Shown here: in pieces, positions 17,041-25,814 of the stretch
Layout of the letters: every line of letters begins with the position of its first letter
Position numbering within the stretch: the stretch's first letter is position 1
Assembly: GCF_001280005.1 (NCBI RefSeq)
Contig: NZ_LGDW01000001.1
Span: 62,001 to 126,000, forward strand
Reading direction: 5' to 3'
Length of the DNA stretch: 64,000 bases
From: Streptomyces sp. NRRL WC-3618
GTDB lineage: Bacteria; Actinomycetota; Actinomycetes; Streptomycetales; Streptomycetaceae
The notes under the pieces: model-generated
Seen by the model: the letters and a program-made list of their open reading frames with translations, nothing else
Database searches by the model: none
What the model was told of the DNA's origin: nothing
Position numbers and translations under genes: made by a program

Positions 17041-17772
17041 TTACCCGAAGGTGGACGGCGCTCCAAAACGGGTATCCGCGCCGAGGATCGCGGGCAGTTC
17101 GGCGAGGGAGGCGATCCGGTGCGGTCCCCCGGGGGCCCGCTCGACGACGCCGGCGCCGCCGCGGTCGATCCACACGGACAGCATTCCGGCCTCCACGGCG
17201 CCCCGCCCGTCGATCTCCGGGTGATCGCCGACGTACGCCACCTGCTCCGGAGGCAGGCCGAGGGCGTCGCAGGCGGCGTGGAAGGCCTGGGCGTCCGGCT
17301 TGTGGACGCCCAGCTCGGCCGCGCACAGGACGGCCTCGAAGCGGTCGCGTACGCCGAGGACGCGCAGCTTGCGGTCCTGCACCAGGAGGCTGGAGTTGGA
17401 GAGCACGCCGTGCCGATGGCTGGCGGCGAGGAGGTCGAGGACGGGCAGCACGTCCGGGAAGAGCGCCCAGGCGGCCTCGTAGTGCCCGATGTAGCGGTCG
17501 AACCAGGCGTCGGCCTCGGCGTCGGTCAGCTCCTCGTCCAGGAACATCCGCACCCGCTCGCGGCGCTGCCCCTGGAAGTCGGTCTCCCCGGCCGCGAACC
17601 GCGCCCACTGCCGGTCGGTGACCTCCCGCCACCGCACGAGGGCGTCCTCGACGGTCCCGTACCCGTCGAGCAGCCCCTCGGCCACGAGCTGCTCCCGCAT
17701 GCCGGCGCGGTCGGCCGTCGTGTAGTCGAAGAGGGTGTCGTCAACATCCCAGACCACGGCTCGGATCGTCAT
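17041..17772 (-). CDS. HAD-family hydrolase
   Basis: 243 residues. The four haloacid-dehalogenase motifs are all visible: motif I VVWDVDDTLFDYT (nucleophile and acid/base aspartates), motif II VLSNSS, the lysine of motif III in LGVHKPDAQAFH, and motif IV VGDHPEIDGRGAVEAG. The helical cap between motifs I and II is of the C1 type. Substrate is not predictable; the family dephosphorylates small metabolites. Stands alone between the tRNA cluster and a divergent RelE-like gene. Start ATG at 17772. Confidence 0.9.
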   Translation of the reverse strand: MTIRAVVWDVDDTLFDYTTADRAGMREQLVAEGLLDGYGTVEDALVRWREVTDRQWARFAAGETDFQGQRRERVRMFLDEELTDAEADAWFDRYIGHYEAAWALFPDVLPVLDLLAASHRHGVLSNSSLLVQDRKLRVLGVRDRFEAVLCAAELGVHKPDAQAFHAACDALGLPPEQVAYVGDHPEIDGRGAVEAGMLSVWIDRGGAGVVERAPGGPHRIASLAELPAILGADTRFGAPSTFG

Positions 17773-17855
17773 GACACCGACGGTACCGCCGGACCGGCTG
17801 GGGGCTCGGGGGTCATCCCCCGATGGACGCGGCCGCGGGCTGCCACACTGGGTGC

Positions 17856-18140
17856 ATGGGCGAGTACCGAGTCCAGTTCACCGTCGAAGCCCGTGCGGTG
17901 TACGACGGCCTGTCCGGCGAGCGTCGAGCGCAGCTGGACAGGGCGGTGCGGATACTGTCGCGTGACCCCTTCCGCAAGGCCGCGACAGCGCAACTCGGCC
18001 CCGACGAACATCTACGGAAGGCGTACGTGGCCCCCGGTGTGATGCTGGAGTACATGGTCGCGGGGGCCATCATGGTCATTGTCGTACTGGAGATCTTCGA
18101 CGAGTTCGCGTACCTGATCGACGAGAACGACGCGGTGTGA
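17856..18140 (+). CDS. RelE/ParE-like protein without a partner antitoxin
   Basis: 94 residues from ATG 17856 (MGEYRVQFTVEARAVYDGLS). The pattern of a beta strand, a helical hairpin (ERRAQLDRAVRILSRDP), then strands LRKAYVAPGVMLEY and IMVIVVLEIFDEF matches the small RelE/ParE toxin fold. The basic C-terminal catalytic residues of RelE are not evident; the C-terminus is acidic (LIDENDAV). No antitoxin-sized frame lies beside it. It may be a domesticated or inactive member. The fold is moderately supported, the function is not. Confidence 0.65.
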   Translation: MGEYRVQFTVEARAVYDGLSGERRAQLDRAVRILSRDPFRKAATAQLGPDEHLRKAYVAPGVMLEYMVAGAIMVIVVLEIFDEFAYLIDENDAV

Positions 18141-18142
18141 TC

Positions 18143-18197
18143 CGCACGTGAGAGGGGCGGCACCCGGGGTTTCCGGGTGCCGCCCCTCTCACGTGCG
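18143..18197. terminator. Bidirectional terminator between the RelE-like gene and gltX
   Basis: Perfect 25-bp arms (18143-18167 and 18173-18197) around GGTTT, starting two bases after one stop codon and ending six bases before the gltX stop. Among the longest perfect hairpins in the window. Confidence 0.9.
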
Positions 18198-18203
18198 TGG
18201 GTG

Positions 18204-19688
18204 TTACGCGGCCAGCTTCTCCAGCGCCGCGTCGATCCTCGCGAGGGTCTTCTCCTTGCCCAGGATTTCCAGGGACTCGAAGAGCGGCAGGCCGATCGTG
18301 CGGCCGGTGACGGCCACGCGGACCGGGGCCTGGGCCTTGCCGAGCTTGAGGCCGTGAGCCTCGCCGGCGGCCAGGACGGCCTCCTTCAGGGACTCGGCGG
18401 AGGACCAGTCGGCGGCCTCCAGCTTCTCCCTCGCGGTGATCAGCAGGGCGTCGCTGCCCTCCTTCATCGCCTTCGCCCAGGACGCCTCGTCGAAGGCCGG
18501 CTCGGGCAGGAACAGGAAGTCGACGTTGTCCGTGATCTCCGAGAGGACCTTGAGGCGGGTCTGGGCGTGCGGGGCGATCGCCAGCCACTTCGACTCGTCG
18601 AAGTCCTCCGGCGCCCAGGGCGCGAAGGGGGCCCGGAGCCAGGGTGCGCAGCGCTCCGTGAAGTCCTTCACGTCCAGCAGCCGGATGTGGTCGGCGTTGA
18701 TCGCCTCGCACTTCTTCAGGTCGAAGCGGGCCGGGTTGGGGTTCACGTCCGACACGTCGAAGGCGGCGACCATCTCGTCGATCGTGAAGATGTCCTGGTC
18801 GGCCGAGAGGGACCAACCGAGCAGGGAGAGGTAGTTGAGCAGGCCCTCCGGGAGGAATCCGCGGTCCCGGTAGAGGTTCAGCGACGACTCCGGGTCGCGC
18901 TTCGAGAGCTTCTTGTTGCCCTCGCCCATCACGTACGGCAGGTGCCCGAAGGCGGGTACGGCCTTCGCGACGCCCAGTTCGATCAGCGCCTTGTACAGGG
19001 CGATCTGCCTCGGCGTCGACGACAGCAGGTCCTCGCCGCGCAGGACGTGCGTGATCTCCATCAACGCGTCGTCGACCGGGTTGACCAGCGTGTACAGGGG
19101 CGCGCCGTTGGCTCGTACGATCCCGAAGTCCGGGACGTTCTCGGGCGTGAAGGTCAGTTCGCCGCGGACCAGGTCCGTGAAGGTGATCGCCTCGTCGGGC
19201 ATCCGGAAGCGGACGATCGGCGTACGGCCCTCGGCGGTGTACGCCGACACCTGCTCGTCGGTCAGTTCGCGGCAGTGGCCGTCGTAGCCGGAGGGCCGGC
19301 CGGCCGCGCGGGCGGCGTCGCGGCGGGTGTCCAGCTCCTCCGTGGAGCAGTAGCAGTGGTAGGCGTGGCCGGCGGCCTGGAGCCTGGCGGCGACGTCCTT
19401 GTAGGTGTCCATGCGCTGCGACTGGCGGTACGGGGCGTGCGGGCCGCCGATCTCCGGGCCCTCGTCCCAGTCGAAGCCCAGCCAGCGCAGCGAGGACAGC
19501 AGCTGCTCGTACGACTCCTCGGAGTCGCGGGCCGCGTCGGTGTCCTCGATGCGGAAGACGAACGTGCCGCCGGTGTGGCGGGCGTACGCCCAGTTGAACA
19601 GGGCCGTACGGACCAGGCCCACGTGGGGGTTACCGGTGGGCGACGGGCAGAACCGTACTCGGACGGCGGGGGCGGGTGCGCTAGCCAC
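18204..19688 (-). CDS. gltX: Glutamate--tRNA ligase (non-discriminating type expected)
   Basis: 494 residues from GTG 19688; a TTG nine bases upstream is also in frame. Class I synthetase: the HIGH-equivalent is [20 protein letters not shown] and the KMSKS-equivalent [15 protein letters not shown]. The C-terminal anticodon-binding helical domain is complete ([13 protein letters not shown] end). It charges tRNA-Glu and, in organisms lacking GlnRS such as Streptomyces, also tRNA-Gln. The gene start overlaps the end of the FAH-family gene by 8 bp, so the two are probably cotranscribed; the tRNA-Glu/Gln cluster lies 1.3 kb downstream on the same strand. Confidence 0.97.
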   Translation of the reverse strand: MASAPAPAVRVRFCPSPTGNPHVGLVRTALFNWAYARHTGGTFVFRIEDTDAARDSEESYEQLLSSLRWLGFDWDEGPEIGGPHAPYRQSQRMDTYKDVAARLQAAGHAYHCYCSTEELDTRRDAARAAGRPSGYDGHCRELTDEQVSAYTAEGRTPIVRFRMPDEAITFTDLVRGELTFTPENVPDFGIVRANGAPLYTLVNPVDDALMEITHVLRGEDLLSSTPRQIALYKALIELGVAKAVPAFGHLPYVMGEGNKKLSKRDPESSLNLYRDRGFLPEGLLNYLSLLGWSLSADQDIFTIDEMVAAFDVSDVNPNPARFDLKKCEAINADHIRLLDVKDFTERCAPWLRAPFAPWAPEDFDESKWLAIAPHAQTRLKVLSEITDNVDFLFLPEPAFDEASWAKAMKEGSDALLITAREKLEAADWSSAESLKEAVLAAGEAHGLKLGKAQAPVRVAVTGRTIGLPLFESLEILGKEKTLARIDAALEKLAA

Positions 19689-20457
19689 GCTTGACAACCT
19701 TGTTGGTGAGAGTGCCGATGCCTTCGATGGTGACGGCGACCTCGTCGCCGACGGTGAGCGGTCCGACGCCTGCCGGGGTGCCCGTGAGGATCACGTCGCC
19801 GGGGAGCAGCGTCATGGCCTCGGTGATGTTGACGATCAGGTCCTCGATGGAGTGGATCATCTCGCTGGTGCGGCCGAGTTGGCGTTGCTCGCCGTTGACC
19901 GTGAGCTGGATCGTCAGGTCGGAGGGGTCGAGATCCGTCTCCACCCAGGGGCCGAGGGGGCAGCTGGTGTCGAAGCCCTTCGCCCGCGCCCACTGCTTCT
20001 CGCGCTTCTGGACGTCCCGCGCGGTGATGTCGTTGGCGCAGGTGTAGCCGAGGATGACGTCCTTGACGCGCTCGCGCGGGACCTCCCGGCACATCCGGCC
20101 GATGACCACGGCGAGTTCGGCCTCGTGGTGCAGTTCCTCGGTGAAGGAGGGGTACTGGATCTGGTCGCCCGAGCCGATGACCGAGGTGGACGGCTTGAAG
20201 AAGGCGAACGGGGCGTCGGGCACCTCGTTGCCGAGTTCCCTCGCGTGGTCGGCGTAGTTGCGGCCGTAGGCGACGACCTTGTTGGGAAGCACCGGCGGCA
20301 GCAGGCGGACCTTGTCGAGGGGGACCTTCGTGCCGGAGAGCTCGAAGTCGGCGAACGGGATGCCCTTGATGATGTCGAGGACTAGTTCGTCCGGCTTGTC
20401 GCCCTCGACCGCGCCGAAGGCGACGTTCCCGTCGATGGAGAATCTGGCGATGCGCAC
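19681..20457 (-). CDS. Fumarylacetoacetate hydrolase family protein
   Basis: 258 residues. The FAH fold is clear: [32 protein letters not shown], the metal ligands in [12 protein letters not shown] (two acidic residues), [15 protein letters not shown] and [15 protein letters not shown]. Members act as 2-hydroxyhepta-2,4-diene-dioate isomerase, acylpyruvase or oxaloacetate tautomerase. No aromatic-catabolism gene is nearby, so a housekeeping acylpyruvase or oxaloacetate-processing role is as likely as a degradative one. It precedes gltX with an 8-bp overlap, a conserved Streptomyces arrangement. Confidence 0.9.
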   Translation of the reverse strand: MRIARFSIDGNVAFGAVEGDKPDELVLDIIKGIPFADFELSGTKVPLDKVRLLPPVLPNKVVAYGRNYADHARELGNEVPDAPFAFFKPSTSVIGSGDQIQYPSFTEELHHEAELAVVIGRMCREVPRERVKDVILGYTCANDITARDVQKREKQWARAKGFDTSCPLGPWVETDLDPSDLTIQLTVNGEQRQLGRTSEMIHSIEDLIVNITEAMTLLPGDVILTGTPAGVGPLTVGDEVAVTIEGIGTLTNKVVKRG

Positions 20458-20669
20458 GGGATTCCTGCGCCCCTTCGCTGGTCCGGCTGGAGTCTGACGC
20501 TCCAGGCTAACGCGCCGCGGGCGGGCGCCTCACGCAACAAGCTCGCGCCACAAGGGAGGGCGCCCGTGACCTTCGTACGGCGGGAAACCGGGGTACGAGG
20601 GGCAGAGGCGCCCTTGACACACAGACATTTGTGGCTCCGCCCTGAGTAACCGGGCGGCACTCGTGCGTA

Positions 20670-20858
20670 CTACTCCGCGAGGGAGGCCGCGACGGGGGCG
20701 TCCATGAGGATGGTGCGACGGGGGTTGGCGGTCTGCGTGGGGAGGTCTACGGAGTGCTCCGGTCGCTCGACGGGCGTCAGCTCGTCGGCGTCCTTCAGGT
20801 GCGCCAGCGTCGTGCGTCGCGGGTTTGCGATGTTGTGGAACATCGTCGTCGTCTTCAC
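20670..20858 (-). CDS. Small protein with duplicated ANPRRT motif, unknown
   Basis: 62 residues from GTG 20858 with GAGGA upstream; an internal ATG at codon 6 is an alternative. The octapeptides ANPRRTTL (residues 11-18) and ANPRRTIL (44-51) are repeated 33 residues apart. The two copies use different codons at nearly every position, so the amino acids, not the DNA, have been kept; this supports real translation. There is no signal peptide, membrane segment or cysteine. The C-terminus is small and neutral (APVAASLAE). No modifying enzyme or transporter lies beside it. It could be a signalling or precursor peptide, or bind a partner through the two motifs; I do not recognise a family. Confidence 0.7.
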   Translation of the reverse strand: MKTTTMFHNIANPRRTTLAHLKDADELTPVERPEHSVDLPTQTANPRRTILMDAPVAASLAE

Positions 20859-21009
20859 TGTTGTAGTCCTCGACCCTGTCGTGTCGGGGCGCTCGGCCGG
20901 GCGGGGAGCCGCCGTCCGCGCGCGGGTTGGTCGGATTTGCCATCTCTGTAAAGCGTCAGGCTAAACATGCGATTCCCTGGGTAAGTCACGGAGACCCCTT
21001 GAACGGTGT

Positions 21010-21023
21010 GTGAGTTTCCTCAC
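21010..21023. promoter_or_regulatory. GTGA-N6-TCAC inverted repeat (BldD-like)
   Basis: GTGAGTTTCCTCAC. The half-sites match the loose BldD consensus AGTGA-Nm-TCACC of Streptomyces. It sits between the promoters of the ANPRRT gene and the first conservon. Confidence 0.4.
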
Positions 21024-21193
21024 GAATCACTGGGCAAAACGGTCAATTCCGACCTCTACCCCCCCTCCATGAAATGGACATTTCCCTACTGAAGCTGCCA
21101 TTCCGCTCCTGATCATGGCGACCTGGACACCGCAACCACCCTTGCGACCCATGGGATTTCGCCGGGTATGTACGGAATCGCCTTCTACGCCCC

Positions 21194-21209
21194 GTGACTG
21201 AGTACTCAC
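21194..21209. promoter_or_regulatory. GTGA-N8-TCAC inverted repeat (BldD-like)
   Basis: GTGACTGAGTACTCAC, a pseudo-palindrome with a central GAGTACTC core. It lies 260 bp before the cvnA1 start. Assignment to BldD rests on the half-sites alone. Confidence 0.4.
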
Positions 21210-21468
21210 GAGGCGTCATCGTCGCCACACCGTGACCCATTGGCCTTGTTGGAGATCCGGCACTGTGCTGGAATTCCACGGACCGCCGCGGGAACGAGCC
21301 GGCGCACATGGGGCGCGAGTCAGCGCCGAGCGGCGGCACGTGAGAGGGGAACCGCGCCAGGTCACTCACGACCACACCATGGGGGGCGTTTTTCAGGGCG
21401 CCCCCTATACGCCGACACCGTCCGTCCGTTCACGCGGAAGGACGCCTGGTCCAGAGGTTGCGACGCTA

Positions 21469-24400
21469 GTGCAGGGACGTTTCAAGAGGGATGGCAGCGC
21501 TTCGGCGGAGCCGGAGCCACACAACGGAGCCGGTAACGGTTCCTCCCCCCAGCACGCCCAGAACCCGGGCCAGGCAGCTCTGACCGGCGACAACGGCGAG
21601 CGCTCGACGCGCCCCGGCAGCGGTGCGCCCGGAAAGAACGCCACCGGTGGGCCTTCAGCCGCCGTGCCGCCCGTGAAGCCCGCCAAGGGCTCCAACGGCC
21701 CCGGTGCGCGAATAGCGCTGCGCAACTGGCGTATCTCGACCCGCCTCGTCTCGCTGCTCGCCCTCCCCGTGGTCGCGGCGACCTCGCTCGGTGCCGTGCG
21801 CATCAGCGACAACCTGGACGACATCCAGCAGCTCGACAACATGCGGCTGCTGACCGACATCACCAAGCAGGCGACCGAGCTCTCCGCCGCGCTCCAGGAG
21901 GAGCGCGACCAGTCGGCCGGCCCCCTCGCGCACGGCGCGTCTGCCAGTGATCTCGGCGTCAAGGGCGTACGCGACAAGACCGACCGGGCCCGCGCCAACT
22001 TCATCGACGCGTCCGAGGAGATCGACACCGCCAGCAAGAACGGTTCCCTCAGCGGTGTCCGTGACAGCCTGGTGGGTCTCGTCGGTGAGCTGAGCAACCT
22101 CAGCGAGATCCGCGGCAACGCCTACGAGGACCCGAACAACTCGACCCAGACGGTCGAGTCCTACCACCGTCTCGTCACCCAGCTGCTCGACCTCTCCCAG
22201 GACATGGCCGAGGCGACCAGCAACCCCGAGATGATCACGCGGACCCGCTCCCTGGCCGCCTTCTCGTCGGCCAAGGAGTACGCGTCCATCCAGCGCGCGG
22301 TCATCGCGGCGGCGCTGCCCGAGGACCCCAAGAAGCTCGGCAGGCTCACGGAGAACGACCGGCTGTACGCCGAGTCGGCCCTGAGCAGCCAGGACTCCGA
22401 CCTCGACAGCTTCAAGAGCATCTACGGCTCCGGCGCCGAGGATCTCCTCAAGCCGATCGACGACGGCAGCCCGACGATCACGGCGGCCGACCTCTACGCC
22501 AAGCGCATCCTGCAGAGCAGGGACGGCATCCAGGGGCTCCAGCGGCGCTCCTACAAGGACTGGGTCGACGACGACTCGGCGAAGATCCAGCAGATGAAGA
22601 CCATCGAGCTCACGCTGCTCAACGAGATGGAGCAGAAGGCTCGCGAGCTGCGCAACGACGCCGAGCAGGAAGCGATCATCTCGGGTGCGCTGATCCTGCT
22701 CGTGCTCGGTGTCTCGCTGGTCGGCGCCTTCATCGTGGCCCGCTCCATGATCCGCTCGCTGCGCCGCCTCCAGGACACCGCGACCAAGGTCGCCCAGGAC
22801 CGGCTGCCCGAGCTGGTCAAGCAGCTGTCCGAGTCCGACCCGCAGGACGTCGACACGTCCGTCGAGTCGGTCGGTGTGCACTCCCGGGACGAGATCGGCC
22901 AGGTGGCCGCGGCCTTCGACGACGTGCACCGCGAGGCCGTCCGACTGGCCGCCGAGCAGGCCCTCCTGCGAGGCAACGTCAACGCGATGTTCACCAACCT
23001 CTCGCGCCGCTCCCAGGGCCTCATCCAGCGTCAGCTGTCGCTCATCTCCGAACTGGAGTCCCGCGAGGCCGACCCGGACCAGCTGTCCTCCCTCTTCAAG
23101 CTCGACCACCTCGCGACCCGTATGCGCCGGAACGGCGAGAACCTCCTCGTCCTCGCCGGTGAGGAGCCCGGCCGTCGCTGGACCCGTCCGGTCCCGCTGG
23201 TCGACGTGCTGCGCGCCGCGGCCTCCGAGGTGGAGCAGTACGAGCGCATCGAGCTCTCCTCGGTCCCGACCACCGAGGTCGCCGGCCGAGTCGTCAACGA
23301 CCTCGTGCACCTGCTCGCCGAGCTGCTGGAGAACGCCACGTCGTTCTCCTCCCCGCAGACCAAGGTCAAGGTCACCGGTCACGCGCTGCCCGACGGCCGC
23401 GTCCTGATCGAGATCCACGACACCGGTATCGGCCTCTCGCCCGAGGACCTCGCGGCGATCAACGAGCGGCTCGCCGCGCCGCCCACCGTGGACGTGTCGG
23501 TCTCCCGCCGCATGGGTCTGTTCGTGGTCGGCCGCCTCTCGCAGCGCCACGGCATCCGTATCCAGCTGCGTCCCTCCGACTCCGGTGGTACGACCGCGCT
23601 GGTCATGCTCCCCGTCGACGTCGCCCAGGGCGGCAAGAAGCCCGTTCCGGGCAAGGCCGGCCAGGGCGGTGCCCCCGTGGGCGGTCCCGCCGCCGCGCAG
23701 GCCTCCGCCGGTGTGGCCGCGGCTCGCCGGGGCGGTGGCCAGGGCGCTCCCGCCGGTGGCGGCCTCCTCGGCGCCGGCGGCGCACCGCGCGGTCAGGTCG
23801 GCTCCGGCCAGGGTGCGCGGGCCGCGCTGCCCGGCCGGGACGGGGGCGGTCGTCCGGGCGGGGCGCCGCGTGGACCGCAGGGTCCGGGCGCGCCTCAGCA
23901 GGGCGGCAGGCCGGCTCCGGCCGGTGCCGGTGCGGGCGTCTTCGGCGGTCAGGCACCGGGTGCCCCGCAGGGCCTCCAGGCCGCCGGCGGCTTCGGCGAC
24001 GGTCCGGGCGGACGCCAGGGCCAGGACGCCTTCGGCAACAGCACCCCGCGTCAGGACGCCTTCGGCGGCTCGCGTGGTCCCGTACCGACTCCGCGCGCCG
24101 AGGGACAGGGCGGCGGGCGCCGTCCGCAGCTCCCGCCGCGTGGCGGTGCGCGTCCCGAGCTGCCCGGCGGCAACGCGCCGTCGCGGCCCAGCTGGAGCGA
24201 CGAGAACGCGCAGCCTCCGGTGCCGCGTGCCTCGCTGGACACCCCGCGCGGTCACGAGGAGCCGGACTCCACCGCGCGGATACCGCGCATCGACGATCTC
24301 CAGAACCCGGCGGCCACCTCCGAGTTCGCCCGCCCCGACTACAACGCCCCGCGTCCTGGCGGCCCTTCGGACACCGGCCAGTTCCCGGTGCCCGGGTACA

Positions 24401-25284
24401 ACGGCTCCGTGGACCCCAACGACCAGCAGAACAACGGGTCGTTCGTCCGCTCGGACGTCTTCGGCACCCCGCCCGCCGGGCAGCAGGGCCAGCACAGCCC
24501 GCAGCACAACGGGCAGTTCGGGCCGCCGTCGTACGACAACGGTTCGACGGGCCAGTTCCCGGCGCCGACCGGATACGACGCCGGCTCGACCGGCGAGTTC
24601 CCCGCGCCCTCCGGTTTCGACAACCGGGGCCAGGTGCCGCGCCGTCAGCAGGACCCGTCGTCCACCGGCCAGTTCGAGCGTCCGCAGCAGGGCGCGGGCC
24701 GTGGCCCCGCCGACTTCGGCGGCTCCCGGCCGCCGGTCCCGGCGCGCCCGTCGCAGCCGGAGGCACTGCCGCCGGCGAGCAGCCCCGGTGACGGACGGAC
24801 CCCGCTGTACGACACCCTGGAGACCAACTGGTTCCATGGGCAGGGTCAGCAGGGTCAGCCGTCGCAAAACGGTCGGCCGCAGGCCAACGGCAGCAGCAAC
24901 GGCGTCAACGGCAACGTTTCGGCGCCCGCGCAGCCGTCCTCCGCGCCCACTCCCCCGCGTCCGGTGACCGCGCCGGCCGCGACCAGCTCCTGGCGCACCT
25001 CGCCGAACGACGAGCTGGGCCGCCAGGCCGAGCGCGTCCGCCAGCCGGCCGCCGGTGGCGTCACGACTTCCGGCCTCCCGCGCCGGGTCCCGCGTGCGAA
25101 CCTCGTACCGGGTACGGCTCAGCAGCAACAGCACCAAAGCGGTCCGGCGGTCTCGCGTGCGCCCGATGACGTGCGCGGCCGGCTGACCAACCTCCGTAGG
25201 GGCATCGCCCAGGGTCGGCAGGCCGGTAACGGCTCCGACCAGACGGGCAGCTTCCCCAGCCCCACTCACCAGCAGGAGCGATAG
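21469..25284 (+). CDS. cvnA1: Conservon sensor-kinase-like protein CvnA (first conservon)
   Basis: 1271 residues from GTG 21469, preceded by AGAGG; the frame is open further upstream but that part is the regulatory region. Order: disordered N-terminus, membrane segment about 93-110, a roughly 290-residue external helical sensor (nitrate/nitrite-sensing-like), membrane segment about 401-424, HAMP-like linker, then a histidine-kinase ATPase domain with N-box ELLENATSFSSP (about 618) and G-box IEIHDTGIGLSPED. The usual H-box is replaced by LDHLATRMRRNGENLLVLAG, so true kinase activity is uncertain. About 550 residues of Gly/Pro/Gln-rich disorder follow, with STGQFP repeats, ending in a short conserved motif (TSGLPRRVPRANL, about 1200) also found in the second CvnA. 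Starts the four-gene cvn operon. Confidence 0.93.
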   Translation: MQGRFKRDGSASAEPEPHNGAGNGSSPQHAQNPGQAALTGDNGERSTRPGSGAPGKNATGGPSAAVPPVKPAKGSNGPGARIALRNWRISTRLVSLLALPVVAATSLGAVRISDNLDDIQQLDNMRLLTDITKQATELSAALQEERDQSAGPLAHGASASDLGVKGVRDKTDRARANFIDASEEIDTASKNGSLSGVRDSLVGLVGELSNLSEIRGNAYEDPNNSTQTVESYHRLVTQLLDLSQDMAEATSNPEMITRTRSLAAFSSAKEYASIQRAVIAAALPEDPKKLGRLTENDRLYAESALSSQDSDLDSFKSIYGSGAEDLLKPIDDGSPTITAADLYAKRILQSRDGIQGLQRRSYKDWVDDDSAKIQQMKTIELTLLNEMEQKARELRNDAEQEAIISGALILLVLGVSLVGAFIVARSMIRSLRRLQDTATKVAQDRLPELVKQLSESDPQDVDTSVESVGVHSRDEIGQVAAAFDDVHREAVRLAAEQALLRGNVNAMFTNLSRRSQGLIQRQLSLISELESREADPDQLSSLFKLDHLATRMRRNGENLLVLAGEEPGRRWTRPVPLVDVLRAAASEVEQYERIELSSVPTTEVAGRVVNDLVHLLAELLENATSFSSPQTKVKVTGHALPDGRVLIEIHDTGIGLSPEDLAAINERLAAPPTVDVSVSRRMGLFVVGRLSQRHGIRIQLRPSDSGGTTALVMLPVDVAQGGKKPVPGKAGQGGAPVGGPAAAQASAGVAAARRGGGQGAPAGGGLLGAGGAPRGQVGSGQGARAALPGRDGGGRPGGAPRGPQGPGAPQQGGRPAPAGAGAGVFGGQAPGAPQGLQAAGGFGDGPGGRQGQDAFGNSTPRQDAFGGSRGPVPTPRAEGQGGGRRPQLPPRGGARPELPGGNAPSRPSWSDENAQPPVPRASLDTPRGHEEPDSTARIPRIDDLQNPAATSEFARPDYNAPRPGGPSDTGQFPVPGYNGSVDPNDQQNNGSFVRSDVFGTPPAGQQGQHSPQHNGQFGPPSYDNGSTGQFPAPTGYDAGSTGEFPAPSGFDNRGQVPRRQQDPSSTGQFERPQQGAGRGPADFGGSRPPVPARPSQPEALPPASSPGDGRTPLYDTLETNWFHGQGQQGQPSQNGRPQANGSSNGVNGNVSAPAQPSSAPTPPRPVTAPAATSSWRTSPNDELGRQAERVRQPAAGGVTTSGLPRRVPRANLVPGTAQQQQHQSGPAVSRAPDDVRGRLTNLRRGIAQGRQAGNGSDQTGSFPSPTHQQER

Positions 25285-25707
25285 TTGAGCCAGATGAGCC
25301 AGGCGGCACAGAACCTCAACTGGTTGATAACCAACTTCGTGGACAACACCCCCGGTGTGTCCCACACCGTCGTCGTGTCCGCCGACGGTCTCCTTCTGGC
25401 GATGTCGGAGGGTTTCCCCCGGGATCGCGCCGACCAGCTCGCCGCTGTCGCCTCCGGGCTCACCTCGCTCACCGCGGGTGCCTCGCGCATCTTCGAGGGC
25501 GGCACGGTGGCCCAGACGGTCGTCGAGATGGAACGCGGGTTCCTCTTCCTCATGTCCGTCTCGGACGGCTCGTCGCTCGCAGTCCTGTCCCACCCGGACT
25601 GCGACATCGGTCTCGTCGGCTACGAGATGGCGCTTTTGGTCGACCGGGCGGGCGCTGTGCTCACCCCGGATCTGCGCGCCGAACTACAGGGCAGTCTTCT
25701 CCACTGA
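25285..25707 (+). CDS. cvnB1: Conservon roadblock/LC7 protein CvnB (first)
   Basis: 140 residues if read from TTG 25285, which directly follows the cvnA1 stop and has AGGAG at the right distance; an ATG at 25294 gives 137. The sequence (SQAAQNLNWLITNFVDNTPG; VSADGLLLAMSEGFPRDRAD; AVASGLTSLTAGASRIFEGG) is a single roadblock/LC7 domain, the fold that in MglB-like proteins stimulates small Ras-type GTPases. In conservons CvnB is expected to act on CvnD at the membrane. It is nearly identical in protein sequence to CvnB of the second conservon, differing at about a dozen residues. Confidence 0.95.
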   Translation: MSQMSQAAQNLNWLITNFVDNTPGVSHTVVVSADGLLLAMSEGFPRDRADQLAAVASGLTSLTAGASRIFEGGTVAQTVVEMERGFLFLMSVSDGSSLAVLSHPDCDIGLVGYEMALLVDRAGAVLTPDLRAELQGSLLH

Positions 25708-25814
25708 CCGTTCCGGTTCCACCCGTCTCACCAAAACACCGTCCGGCCGCCAAATCCCCCCACCGGCCCTGTCAGACGGCACGACTGACCGACGCTGTCC
25801 CGCCCGGAGGATTC

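Larger units (their letters stand above)
20859..21468. other. 610-bp regulatory region before the first conservon
   Basis: Contains no convincing gene. It holds the upstream region of the small ANPRRT gene (leftward) and of cvnA1 (rightward), with two GTGA/TCAC inverted repeats at 21010-21023 and 21194-21209. The local base composition drops in GC between about 20940 and 21130, as expected for promoters. Confidence 0.6.

Noticed and set aside
20382..20660. 92-codon leftward frame overlapping the FAH gene start
   Set aside because: It runs through the coding start of the FAH-family gene in another frame and has no ribosome site or conserved look.
21655..25593. A leftward open frame of about 1300 codons opposite cvnA1
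   Set aside because: Long antisense frames arise from the GC-biased third position of the real gene; the translation is low-complexity Arg/Gly/Val with no domain, and the plus-strand gene has clear kinase motifs.
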